This document shows positions 35,653 to 46,480 of a stretch of 64,000 bases of DNA, in pieces. Below the pieces are notes generated by a model, which saw nothing but the letters and a program-made list of their open reading frames with translations, was not told the origin of the DNA and ran no database searches. Location of the stretch: NCBI GenBank assembly GCA_023853785.1, contig JAJIRX010000574.1, positions 33,805 to 97,804 of the forward strand. Direction: 5' to 3'. The DNA is from Psilocybe azurescens. Taxonomy: Eukaryota; Basidiomycota; Agaricomycetes; Agaricales; Agrocybaceae. The position numbers were made by a program, and so were the translations under genes. Numbering within the stretch: position 1 is the stretch's first letter; the number at the start of each line of letters is the position of its first letter.

Positions 35653-37794
35653 TTAATCCGAAGCCCAGAATTCTGGGTCTACATGGTTCCCCAGGAAGGC
35701 AGCGCCGAGGCGACGCATCTCCTTCAAATACTTTCGGGAGCCCTGCTGCTCGTCAACAACAGCAGAGCCAAAACCTATGATAGTAGCTGAGTGCGCATCA
35801 TCAATCAAGATATTATCAGGCCCGATATTCCGGTGACGGACTCCTGCTTGGTGGATATTTCTCAGAGCATGATGGCACGACGTACTGATGAGAGAGAAGT
35901 TAGCCTTTGAGACTCATGAAGATAATCGGAATGTTTACATTTCTTTAACCTTGAAATCATCTCGTCTATATGGAGAACTTTGGTTTAACTGCCTGAGAGA
36001 TTGACCGCCGTGATCCATAACAAGTGCCAGAGTTTCGGAATCCTGGTCTTCAAAAAGCCCATGAACTGGTACAATACCCTCTACGAGTTCCTTCGAATAG
36101 GCCAGATGAGTATAAATTCGATACTCATCCCTTAGCCTAGCGTGCTGCTCGGCAGAGAATGCAAATTTGACGACGATATCATGCTGCAGCGTCTCACCAG
36201 ACTCGAGAGTAATTGAGAGCATGGCAGGATGCGCTACGCCAACGGAGCCATCACCAAAGGTGCTTCGAGAACGAGTTCAAAGTATTCACTCGGGGAAATT
36301 TGATTTCTTTGTAGGTTTGAAATGCTCGTTGACGCCGTGAGCAAAGAGTTGCCAATGCGAAGGAAGGTCGCGGGAGCGGGAGAGCAATACACGCCGTATT
36401 TCAGAGTGAGCAATGCCACCTGTCTCTTGCTCATTTCTCGTGTAATCTATACATAGACAAAAATAAAAATCACTGAGTCACTCGCGAGTATAACTGTGGT
36501 TGTGTGTCGTTACCTGCTTGACAGATTCATCATTGTGGGTGGAGTGAGCGAATTTGATCCGTTTAGGCGCTCGCTGATCTTCATTGAGATCGCGGGCCGG
36601 TCTTTTACCAGTCTTGTCTTTTCTACGGTCCACCATTCTCACGAAGCGTTGGGTCATATCCTCTGCAATGGCTGTGTGAAGTCCGATGTGTAGCTTTCCA
36701 TATGCTGGATCCCGACATTTGACAGGGTCAATCAAAGAGGAGAGATAGAGGGTCTGGGACTCTCGATGTCGAATACCGATCCGTTCGTACATGCCGCAGT
36801 TGAATACGAGAAAAGTAGAGTCGGTTTCGACGGCTCGGGCCCAAGCCTGCATTTATTCAGTTCCTGAACAGCAATCAACGACAAAACTTACGTGCTGGAT
36901 ATACTGATCAATATCTATCCTTCGTTTAGCAACTCTATGAGACTTTCGGGCGATGCTGACACGGCGGGATTTCTTCTGGGATAGCGATATATCAGGAAGT
37001 GATTTCGTTTTTCTGTGTGTCAATGTCAGGACTTGTTCAAGTTTATTCTGTTCAGGATTCCATGGGAATCCGCGAACATCTTGAGGTACTTCAGCAAGCG
37101 ACATATTCGTGATTCCTTTGGTTCGTGGTATTTGCCATTGAAAGTGGACATTGGCCATTCGTTGTACAATCAATTTCCCTGCCGTCGACAAAGGAAAAAA
37201 TTGCCAGAGTGCAATATGTGGGAACATTCGACGAGCTAGTGATAACATCTCCACCTCCTCCTGGATAATCTGATTCTGAGCAACATTTTGGCTCATTCCG
37301 ATGGTCAATCTCTCTGGGAAAATGTCGAGTGTGGATTCAGAAACGAAAGAATTCTCCGTATAGTTCCAGACCAGCTCGAAGATGAATGACCATGGTATTT
37401 CAGAATGGAAGAACGTTGAAGCAAACAGAGCGCTGAAGTGTCCCGCACTTCTTTTGTAGCGTCTGTTCATATTCCGGGCGTCATCGAGAAGGCCTATCAT
37501 AGCAAATGGAGACTCTTTCTCTGAGACCAAATATTTCGTTGGTGAGAATTTGTACCCCTCTGCGTAGAACTGCGCGATAGTGTCATCGCAAACCTTGGCC
37601 AAGACTTCCCCAATCTCAGGGAAATCTACCACTCGTCGGCAGGAGAGTTTAGCAGAGATATGTCGATCACGGAAGGTTAGGGGACTCTGATCAGGTTCCA
37701 GCCTCTCAGAGCCTTCCTGTTGTCGCAGACAGGGTTCGGCTGAGTAATTGAGCGCTTTCTCGAGGTGTGGTCGGAAAGGGTCGTAGGAATCCAT
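35653..37794 (-). CDS. Kinase-like family member A (predicted pseudokinase)
   Basis: This has the three-part layout of the local family. The N-terminal domain starts at 37,794. A middle domain (exon from about 36,850) carries TFLVFNCGMYERIGIRHR and QTLYLS. The C-terminal kinase-like domain follows. The Gly-rich loop (GDGSVGV), the Lys in VVKFAF and HGLFEDQDSE are recognisable. In the last exon (about 35,653-35,893) the catalytic loop reads HRNIGPDN, so the catalytic Asp is Asn, and the metal-binding DFG position reads GFG. A dead kinase is therefore predicted. One base is missing at the glycine loop (near 36,255, CCTTTGGTG); this may be a homopolymer error. Introns are at about 36,855-36,890, 36,440-36,480 and 35,890-35,940. 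The function of the N-terminal and middle domains is unknown. Confidence 0.7.
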
Positions 37795-38239
37795 AATTCC
37801 GGGAACCGTGTTGTATCAAAATAGAGGTTGGACACTAGAGCACGGAAGAACCACAGTTCAAGTTCGATGTAGAGGACAGAGAAGGTTGTCTATGATAAAG
37901 ATGTGACGAGATCATTTATGCTAGAGTATTGTATACCATCCCAGATATTGTTGTTGCCAGAACCAGCAATGGTGTTTTTTTGTTCTTTTCGGATGGACCT
38001 TTTGGTTTAGCATTTTGTGACTTGTTTGGCTGACAGCAAACAGTTGTCCTCTAATCAATGCAAATCGACACCATGATTGTCCAGAGTCTGTCAGCAGTGC
38101 ATGACGATTGTCCAATGGTTAACATTCGATGTTGGATCGGATGCGGAACCGGGAATTGGTTGGTATTTGATGGAGATTATGTAGCGGGCGAGGATTCGAG
38201 TAGACGCATGGGCAAACCCAGTATATAATTTTGTACGTG
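37795..38239. other. Spacer upstream of member A
   Basis: This is probably the promoter of the minus-strand gene ending at 37,794. Nothing else recognised. Confidence 0.35.
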
Positions 38240-38429
38240 TGTAGGTTCGTTTTTCAAATCATAAGAAAATTGTCAGATCCAGTCAAGGGGTAGTAAGCAG
38301 GTAGCAAGTGAAACAAGAAGCAAAATCGGAGGTCGAGTCCCTATTATGATTGTCTAAGACTAATAATAGGAAAAATCTGAAATTTACTCTTGCTACCATT
38401 GACGCTTGGCCCTCTCGACGCGCTTCCGT

Positions 38430-38615
38430 CTAGATTATTTCAGGATCAGAAATCCTCCCAGCAGGCATTAACGGTTAAAAACTTTTTAACCACCTCAACC
38501 CTACCCCAAAACTGACATTGTCCGGTGTCAATGCCTCCCTTTCCCCCCTGGTGTCCCCCGCGTTTTAAAATGACCACTTTGATGCCCACTAAGTGTGCAA
38601 GGTACATCCCTGCTG
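38430..38615 (+). pseudogene. Fragment of mS25-like gene, exon 1 and promoter
   Basis: This stretch matches the first exon of the mS25-like gene at 44,714-44,862. Shared pieces include GTTAAC/CACCTCAACC, CTGACATTGTCCGGTGT and AAAATGACCACTTTG. The coding frame is lost and no later exon follows, so it is a truncated duplicate. Similarity continues leftwards into promoter sequence, to about 38,240. Confidence 0.75.
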
Positions 38616-39090
38616 TGACGGACATGAGGACGACCCGGACCTGAGGCCTCCGTTGAAGCCAGCTTGTGTGGCCCGAAACCAAGTACTCCTGTGTCGATGA
38701 GACTCCTCTGAGGACTATCGTCTGCTGGGCCAGGTTATTCGCAATCGTCCCCCATCAGCCAGCCAGTTCACTCTGCCACACCCAATTACAACCTCGAACC
38801 TCTGGAGGCTGATTTTATGTTAAAATTCGATCAAACAGTGGAACAAGTTCAAGCTCAAGGAGACAGAGACATATCCAGATGTCACTTGTGCTTCTAGATT
38901 AGGTCGTTTTTGCTATTGCAGGCTCATTGTTTTCACATGTTCCGTCTCGGGGCGCTATAGTAATCATCTCTCCACACAAGAGTCTCCGCATAAACACCTG
39001 ATCGCTCTCAGAATTCGTTTTCAATAACAAGAAATATCAGGCCATACTCATTATACCTGGGAAGCTGGTCAACGGAGCACGGTAGAAAAT
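38616..39090 (+). pseudogene. VPS27 fragment (post-UIM region)
   Basis: The plus strand encodes pieces such as NYNLEPLEADF and [18 protein letters not shown], matching VPS27 (LEPLEADVI...[18 protein letters not shown] at about 56,560-56,660). It lacks the VHS, FYVE and C-terminal parts and is followed by unrelated sequence. The inverted copy is at 52,830-53,298. Confidence 0.8.
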
Positions 39091-39190
39091 ACGGTAAGTT
39101 CCATTGGAAAGCAATCATTCGCATTGAGATGTCCAAACACGAATAGGGTATACATATAGATGATATAGATATAGATAAAGTAATTGAGCA

Positions 39191-41337
39191 TCAATAATAC
39201 ATGCCATAACTGTATTTCCTGTCAAGGACGTCATTCAAGCATTTTAACTCGGTCTCCAACCGTGTACCGCGCACTCCCCAATCAGCACGGTCGAAATCAA
39301 CGATGGACACTCGACCATCCGAATTTATAAGTAGATTATCGGCTCTGATATCATAATGGCAGATACCTGCTTTGTGAAGACTCGCTAGGGCGTTTTTGTA
39401 AGCCTTCCTAAACAATATAGCAGTAAATGTAAGCGATGATATCAAGAGAAAGCAGCAGATGTTTACTTTTCGCGCCATGTTGTAGTCACTTGTTCTGCGT
39501 ACGCTCCGATGCGCTCCATTTCCCGCTGGCGAAGATTTTGACCTCCATCACCCATAAGCATACCCATTGCACCAGATTCCAAGTCATGAAATAGGCCATG
39601 GACATCAACGACCCCTTCGATTCCCTCTGCACGAGATATACGGCAGTACATCTCAAATTCATGTTTTAGCTTCTGTTGCCGTTCCTCTGTAAACGCCATT
39701 TTAAAGATAAGATTACCCTCCAAAAATTCCCCCAGATTCCAAAGTAAGTTGGGCTTGAGCAGGGTGAGCAACGCCAATTGCCCCACTACCAATGGGCGCT
39801 AGCAGTTTGAGAATAAAGTACTCCTGGTTAGAGTAAATTTTCTGCCGATACTCATCATTTGTCCAGTCCGTGCCTTCTGTAGGAGAATCTCGCATGCATG
39901 ACTCTCCAATCCGTATGAACGAGGAAGGTACTGACGAGCAAAGGACATTATAATCCAGAGTGACAAGTGCCAATTTTCGATGGACCAACTCCTTGAACAG
40001 CTAATCGAGGGGTTTGACATCAAGTGCGTCAATAAAAGGTAAAATAACTCACAATATCCGTACATTTAAACAAGCCACTTGCTTGCTTCTGCCGCTTGGA
40101 CTTTGGAGTTTCTTTATCCTCCAAATTATCTGCGGAACGCTTCTTGATATTGTTGTACTCAGGATTTGTTACAAGACTGTCCACGAGTTTCTTTCGTTCC
40201 AACGCGTCTCTAACAATGGAAATAAGTAAGCCAAGATTTAGCTTCATATAGTGTGGGTTTTGAATATTGACGGTGTCGATCACTCCAGAAAGGTAAAGCG
40301 TCTGAGAGGCTCTGTGTCGAATTCCAATTCGCTGGTACCGTCCACAATTGAAAATAATAAATGTTGTATCGTAGATTGCAGCTTGTGCCCAGGCCTAACA
40401 GGGGTTATCAAAAGTAGAAATAGAAGTCTGTCTTTCGCATCACTTACATGTTGCAGATAATGCCGGAAATCTGGTCGATAAGACGATCTCGTTGGGTTTT
40501 GTGGTGGGGTTACCCTCTTGCTCGCTTTATTCACGGTCTTCTTAGTAGCCAAGGGGTGTGGTTCAAATTTGCGATTCCGGGACATTTTGCTAACATGTAG
40601 CTTCTTTGCGAGTGCTTCGCCGTCAGGGGGGAAGCCCTGTGTGTGTTTTAATTTCGTATCCCTTGGTCCGAGCCGTTTCCCAATTAAACTTGATGTCTTT
40701 TGTCACATTGCGAAGAATTGTCGTGAATGTGTCTAGCATGGGGAAGAAATGCCACATAGCCTGTCTGGGATATTCGTCGAATAGCTCGCGTAGTGTGTCC
40801 TGCGTTGATATGGGCAACCCTTCCTTCATACTCTCCGAGAAAAAGTCACGAAAGGGCTCCATGAATAAACAAAGATACCCTTCGGACCTATAGAAATTTT
40901 TGTTCGATATATCTTGTTGAAACTGGAAGACAGACTCCCAAGTGTCAAGGTACGGGTGTATGCATAACTTCGACATGTAGGCTTCACTGATTTCCCCACA
41001 TTATCAGAATAGTACGTTCCCACTGAACGTGCATCTTTGAATTTCTCTTTTGGCATTTCTAGGTCGAAATCGTATCCATCGTAGGAGAATTTATGGTCGT
41101 TGGTGATGAAGTCTCGAACTGCATTGTCACAGGTTTTGGATAGTAGATGGGGAATAGAAGGAAGATACACCACATTCTTCAGGATATGATTTGAGCTAAC
41201 ATGTCGATCATAGAACTCGAATGGTGGCGCAATCGGTTCTTCTGGTAGTCCATTCAGGTCTTGGGTTATTCCGGCATTGTAATTAGCGTTAAAAGTTTTG
41301 TTCACGAGAGACTGGAAAGACTCTTTGCAGGTGGCAT
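39191..41337 (-). CDS. Kinase-like family member B
   Basis: This is the near-identical inverted duplicate of member E. Layout: N-terminal domain (about 40,600-41,337) with APPFEFYDRHVSSNHILK; a middle domain beginning SYRPDFRHYLQH, then TTFIIFNCGRYQRIGIRHR (about 40,270-40,390); and the kinase-like domain (39,191-40,010). Kinase landmarks are GSGAIGVAHPAQ, Lys in FKMAF, Glu in HEFEMY, HYDIRADN and VDFDRAD. The essential catalytic Lys, Asp and Asn are therefore kept, with DFD instead of DFG. The C-terminus is full length, ending SYGMYY. One base appears missing after the start (near 41,320) and one at the G-run near 41,000; the second is shared with E. Possibly intact if these are sequencing errors. 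Confidence 0.75.
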
Positions 41338-41619
41338 TTTGTGACCGCGGTTAGGACAGGGTGAAATGAGTCTTTTGCTGACGACGTTCAGTTGTTCGAA
41401 ACTCGGCGCAAGCACAAGTCAAAGAAGCAGTGGACTCACATTTAACAGTCTTTAAAACGTGAATATTAGTCGGGGTAGTACGGGGTGTTGCTTGCGCTAT
41501 GACCAAGGGCCCTAATTATTGGAGTCGCGATCATCCTCTGTTGTGCTTATCACTGTCCGGGTCCCTTTGTTTTATTGTGTCCAAATCTACACATCTTCTT
41601 ATTCTTGTGTTGTCCTGAT
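41338..41619. other. Spacer
   Basis: This is upstream of member B. The duplication ends within a few bases of its start codon, so this promoter is not shared with member E. Nothing else recognised. Confidence 0.35.
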
Positions 41620-42056
41620 TTAGAGCAAGGATAAAGATTTTATAATGAGGGTATCGGTACACAGTTCATATTTTGAAGAAAGAAGGTACAGAAGGACAAG
41701 TCGAATCTGATGGCGTTGCCGGCGTGACACACAACGATGGAAGGAGGGAGGATCTGCCTGCCTAGCACCCTTGCCAAACCCTCGCAAGATGCGTGATGGC
41801 TGTACGTTCGTAGATGATGCAGCACCATTCGGTAAGGCGCGATGAGCATGAGCAAAGGGGTTGGTGTAGTATTGATGTTGAGTTAGGTTGAGTTGGTAAT
41901 TTGGATGTGATGTCTCAGATGTCTGCGTCCGAAACAAGTAATTGCAAACATTAAAAATTCAGGCGGACCCGGGACTACGCGTTGAACAAACGTAAAAATA
42001 CAAGACTATAAGTTATTGTTCCTTACCTTGTTAGGGTCATGAGCATTTCCATCCAT
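41620..42056 (-). CDS. Small spliced hypothetical gene
   Basis: A 30-base first exon (MDGNAHDPNK, 42,056-42,027) ends at a GTAAGG donor. The acceptor CGCAG leads into the second exon at 41,922, which stays open to 41,620. The product is about 115 residues, rich in Asn, Gln, His and Arg (NPFAHAHRALPNGA, SRILRGFGKGARQ). I do not recognise it, and it could be a chance open frame. Confidence 0.3.
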
Positions 42057-42388
42057 CTATAACGATCTGTGACTTTTTTACAAAACTTTTTGTTCTGATT
42101 CCCCAACCCACAGTTGGCTTTTAATGGTCGAATGGGTCTCTCCACAGACATTTGCTTATGATTGCCTTGAGGAGACCACCGTTTCGTTACTGTGAGTGCG
42201 ACACAGAACGAGTTGGGAACAAGGAAAGCGGAGAAGTAGATCTAATTTCACAAATTGCAAGATGGTTGGCATAGGATGATGTGTATTAGGAGAAAGTTGG
42301 GAGAAGGTTCGAAAAGCTAAAGAGACTACTGCGTGACGGGAAGATAGGTAACCACAATATATATTAGTGTGTGTACAGAAATCCATAA

Positions 42389-42469
42389 GGCGCTGTAGTG
42401 TAGTGGTTATCACTCAAGATTCTGACTTCATGAGTTCTTGTAACCCCGGTTCGAATCCGGGCAGTGCCT
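42389..42469 (+). tRNA. tRNA-Gln (CTG) with 9-base intron
   Basis: The acceptor stem GGCGCTG pairs with CAGTGCC (one G-U pair). The A box (TAGTGTAGTGGTTA) and B box (GGTTCGAATCC) are intact. The anticodon stem CAAGA/TCTTG encloses TTCTGA plus a 9-base intron (CTTCATGAG) one base after anticodon CTG. The T arm is CCCGG-TTCGAAT-CCGGG. A T-run terminator follows at 42,472. Confidence 0.9.
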
Positions 42470-42471
42470 CA

Positions 42472-42476
42472 TTTTT
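42472..42476 (+). terminator. RNA polymerase III T-run terminator
   Basis: Five T residues directly follow the tRNA-Gln gene; another T5 run lies at about 42,482. Confidence 0.6.
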
Positions 42477-42710
42477 AAATGATTTTTATTTGTCCTATGA
42501 ACTATTCGAACATGTTTTACACGAGTTGAATTGGAGTGGGAAACAGTTTTTTGAGAAGTTTACGAAGGATTATTACAAGTAGAAGGCAAGTGATTGACCG
42601 CTTCTATTAAAAGCTTTAGCCAAACAACGGGTATGAAATACACCTGGCTGCCACGTCTATTTGCTCATATAAAGTTCATTGCACTTTACAGTGCTGTTAC
42701 AACTCCCATC

Positions 42711-43935
42711 ATGTCTACCCCCGAGGCTCGTGCAGCTCGCAAAAGGCCATTCTCAGTCGTGGATCCGACAGACTTGCAAAGCTCACTACGTCGGCACGTG
42801 GTGAAGACGCACCAGCATACCTGCACGATGGTCAGTCAAATATAATATTACATCAAAGTCCGGGGCAAGTTAAAGATGTATCATGTTCTATAGATCCACC
42901 TCTTGCCGGCTTGCCTCCTACGAATACGCGCAATTTCTTGGGAGAGGAGAGCAGCGATATGCCTACTCCTCCGAGTCTGTCGCCTTCTCCGAGCCCGCAG
43001 CCTGCTAGGGAAGGGACTACGCCCTCGCGGAATGCGAATGCGAATGCGAATGCCAATATCTTTGAAGGACTAGGAGGGGGCGCCACAGATCCTTCGGTGT
43101 GGCTCCCTGAACAACAACAACAGTTTATGCAGGCGTTGATGAACGCGTCTAGTGGAGGCCCGTCCCCGTTCGGAGACGCTCCGGGGATTAGAGACTCGGA
43201 TGCGCCACCAATGGATAACCCTTTCGCTGCGCTCATGGGTCCTCTGGCTGGGAACGGTGGGGACGGAGCTGCTGGAGGAGCACAAGGGCTATTCCCGCCT
43301 TTCGGACCAGAGATGGCTGGGATGTTTCCAGGAGCTGTAGAACAGCCCAAAGAGAAGACAAAAATACAAAAGGCCATGCCTCTGCTGCACCTTATTGCCG
43401 TGTGGTGTCTGCTGGCATATTTTGTTCTGTGGACTGAACCGCAGGCTTATAAAGACGCTGTCGGTGAGGATGTTGGCTTGTCGGCTTTGAGTCTCTGGCG
43501 GCGGTGGTCGAACCTTGGTCAGAAAAACGCGCTTCTGGGAGACGCTATGCAGGCATTCAAGGTCCAGATCGTGGTATGTGTCTTGTTGTAAGTCTCTCGG
43601 GTGCGATGCTGATGATTCTCGACAGCCTTTCTTTTGGGCATTCACCACCCTCCAAATAGCGTTGCACTCTCTACGCATCTTTTCTGGATTTGTGAGTTTG
43701 AAGTTTTACTGCCGTTGACTGCTGCTAAATTAATGTGTGTCAGGACACCGTGCAACCGCCGACGCTGCTGGCATTGGCCTTGCCTCATTTGCCATCACCA
43801 CTACCGTCTCTTATCATTAATTCACTGAAGTACATGCAAATGGGGTCGCTATTCCTAGACGATCTTTCAGGTCTTGTGGTGGGAGTGGGATTCATAATCT
43901 ATTTCTCGGGGTGGTTCGCTCAAAGTCAGTCATGA
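42711..43935 (+). CDS. GET2: GET2, GET complex membrane receptor subunit
   Basis: Get1/Get2 form the ER membrane receptor that accepts tail-anchored proteins from the Get3 ATPase. The start is at 42,711 (MSTPEARAAR). The basic N-terminal motif that binds Get3 follows (RKKAILSRGSDRLAKL, read with one extra A in the A-run at about 42,741). After an intron (42,831-42,893) comes a long Pro/Gly/Asn-rich cytosolic linker with NPFAALMGPL. Three membrane segments follow: LLHLIAVWCLLAYFVLW (about 43,380-43,435), PFFWAFTTLQIALHSLRIF (from about 43,625) and GLVVGVGFIIYFSGWF (about 43,870-43,918). Two further introns separate them. Length of about 330 residues and topology fit Get2/CAML-type proteins. 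The missing A looks like an assembly error. Confidence 0.85.
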
Positions 43936-44083
43936 TGGATACCTCCCCACCTCCATACAGCACATCCACACTGTAGCTTAGCCACGTCCAGACGCATTAA
44001 ATTAACACATTGTATATATTCACGTTAAACCATAAATTGGGTGTTGGTTTCCCGTATTTCAAACAGACAGGCTCCATAATGCA

Positions 44084-44862
44084 TTAGAACGTGTCAGTTT
44101 GGCGGAGGCGCAGAAGTGGAGGTCGCGAAAGGTGATGAAAGCGGTGGTGAAGGTTTGCCATTCGTCGACGTTGAAGGTTTCTTTCCGCAGGTTGCTTCCG
44201 GACATGTTCAACTTTCTTTTCTGGGTGTTTCGCCAGATATTCTTCTAGTGTTGGCAGCTCCGACGAGTGTGATTTGCCTTTCACTTCTGTCCCCAATTCC
44301 TCTCCTGGAAGCAATGGTTGTCCAGTCTTTTCACACTGGATAACGTGGCGCTTCCATGGGTCTCCCCAGCGGTATCCATCAGTTCTTTGAGAATTGTTGT
44401 CGACCGTCTGTCGTTGATGTCGACCTTTTGCACGTTTCCGTCGTCTAGTGAGTTAGGAGAAGAAACACAGTTGACGGGAGGCGTTCTATAAGCAGTAAAT
44501 AAGGGTGGTGCGCACTAAATTCCAGTTCCATTTCTGCTTTCCATTGCTCGCTCTTGGTCTTTTTTCCCGTCGAACTTCAATGTCCAAATTTGGGTTCGCC
44601 CATCGTATCTGTGGTAGGTTCTCCTTCACAAAATGTCTAGTAAACAACAAACAAACGAGTAAGTGAACGATTGGAGAGTCGACATATATGTAGGAAGTAC
44701 TCCGTGCACTTACCGGGCACCAAAGTGGTCATTTTGAGACGCGAAGGAAAGGCGGAGGCGTTTAACACCGGACAGTGTCAATCTTGGCGTCGAGTTGAGG
44801 TGGGCTAAAAGATTTGTTAACCGTGTAACGCCTGCGGGGAGGGTTTCTGATCTTGGAGGCAT
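44084..44862 (-). CDS. Mitochondrial ribosomal protein, mS25-like (L51/S25/CI-B8 fold)
   Basis: This is a predicted mitochondrial ribosomal small-subunit protein. Exon 1 (44,862-44,714) starts MPPRSETLPAG and ends at a GTAAGT donor. Exon 2 begins at 44,636. Across the splice the protein reads NDHFGARHFVKENLPQIRW and continues NPNLDIEV, which matches the mS25 signature (GARKFVFFNIPQIQYKNP in the human protein). Then comes KTKSEQWKAEMELEF, an intron, and VQKVDINDRRSTTILKELM. The C-terminus is basic. One extra A (A-run near 44,564) and one extra G (G-run near 44,370) are needed to keep frame, so the assembly probably lost bases. Exon 1 of this gene has been copied to at least two other places in the window. 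Confidence 0.75.
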
Positions 44863-45294
44863 TTCAAAAGGATATACACGAGAAAGAATCTATACGGAGC
44901 GCGTCAGTGACTGGAACGATAGTCCGCCTAAATTTCTGATGTTTGCAGTTATTAGTTCCAGACGATTATGATAGGGACTTCACCGTCTCGCATCTTGTCC
45001 TTGTCTTGTCCTTTAAAATTATGCTCTAGGTTGGCCCGAGGATATCTTTGGACACTCTTTCTATCTCATTCGTCTGACACGTTTTCGACGACTTGAAATC
45101 TGGAAAACGCGATACTACTTTTGCGAACCCCTTCAACTCTGCATGGTCCTTCCCTTCCCGGTCACCGGTCTCCAGTCTCCAGATGCTGCCTACATAAGGC
45201 TCACAAGTAGTCCAGACTCTTTAAATATTTAAGTACGCTTAACTGTTACGATGCTTCCACAGCGACTGACCAACATACTTGACAAACTTTCGGG
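44863..45294. other. Spacer with mS25 promoter
   Basis: This holds sequence shared with the duplicated fragments (for example near 44,930-45,010). Nothing else recognised. Confidence 0.4.
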
Positions 45295-46480
45295 ATGCCA
45301 CCAAGTGAAGAGTCATCTCAATGCCTCCTGAAAGCTACTCTCAATGCCAATTAAAATCCTAAATTGATTCCAATCGAGGATGAACGTCCAGAAGGAAGAA
45401 TTCTATCGCCCATTAAGTTCTCTATGATTGACATGTTGGTTCCAATCACATTCTGAAGAAAGTGGTATACCTTGGCTCTATTCCTCGTCTACAATCCAAA
45501 GTCTGTGATATCACAATTCAAGGCCTTCCAGCAGGCGAATACCCACGTTCATCCGATGTTTATGATTTCTGGCTCGACATGCCGAATATCGAATTCGCGA
45601 ACGCGCGCGACGTGGCGGCATACTATATGACCTATGTAGAACACATTGGTATAGGATACTCGTCAAAGATATGCATACACCCACATCTCGACACCAAGTT
45701 GGCGTTCTGTCTTGGACTTTGCACAAGAAGTTGCAAAGGGTTCATTCTACACGGCTGAACCCTTCCCATCCTTACGTACGAGTCGAAGGGAATCTTCCTT
45801 CCGGATATATTCGAGAAAGAGTTATCCAAGCCTACTGAGGATGCACTGACGAACCTATTTAACAAATTTCCCAGACTAGCTATGTGGCATATGTATCCCA
45901 TGATAGATACATTCACGACAATCTTCTACAATGTAACGAACGATGTGGATCTCAGCTGGGACATGGCTCATACCAAAAGCTGCATGTTCACGACACAGAG
46001 CGCGCTGCCTCCTAACACTGCACCACTTGCAAGTTGCGTGCGCAAGCATCATCTCGGAAAAGATGGTGCCGGAGGAATTGTCGACGTCCATGGCCTATTC
46101 CATGATACGAAGTCTGGTACAATGGGGATTCTCATGGCTGATGGAGGGAACACTTCGCCAAAGGGAGGCTGAACGCACTGGAAAGTTCGCTAAGCAAGTG
46201 ACGACCAACGAGCGAGAAAGGTGAATAATCTGCTTCCGTTATTTTTACCTATACACTCATAGCTATCATCGTTTCTAGGGAGGCCTTCATAAGCGCACTC
46301 AAGAGTCTTCATAGAGCAAAAGTCCAGCATCGTGACATCAGAGCCGATAACCTACTTATCAACTCGGAGGGTCAAGTGTAAATTATTATTGACTTCGACT
46401 GTGCCGATTGGGGAGTCCACGAAGAGCAGTAGACTGAAGAACTAAGATGTCTAAACGACATCCTTCACGCGAAAATATCT
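45295..46480 (+). pseudogene. Kinase-like family member C (internally deleted)
   Basis: The start MPPSEESSQCLLKA resembles member E (MPPAEESFQSLVNK). N-terminal domain pieces follow with stops and frame changes: VVYLGSIPRLQSKVCDITI, ICIHPHLDTK, LAMWHMYPMIDTFTTIF. Near 46,060 the sequence jumps straight to the late kinase domain (GGIVDVHGLFHD). The whole middle domain and the glycine loop are therefore missing. After an intron come ALKSLHRAKVQHRDIRADN and a DFD segment with stops. Clearly a pseudogene. Confidence 0.8.

Larger units (their letters stand above)
38240..41345. repeat. Left arm of inverted segmental duplication
   Basis: This arm holds, in order, an mS25 exon-1 fragment, a VPS27 fragment and kinase-like gene B. 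The same three units occur in inverted order and orientation at 50,575-55,293. Sequence identity is very high by eye over long stretches, for example around 40,250-41,300 versus 50,620-51,670. The right arm has an extra 1.64-kb element. Confidence 0.85.

Noticed and set aside
36230..36260. Programmed ribosomal frameshifting as the explanation for member A and H shifts
   Set aside because: No canonical slippery heptamer is present, and nearby housekeeping genes show the same kind of one-base loss, so sequence error is simpler.
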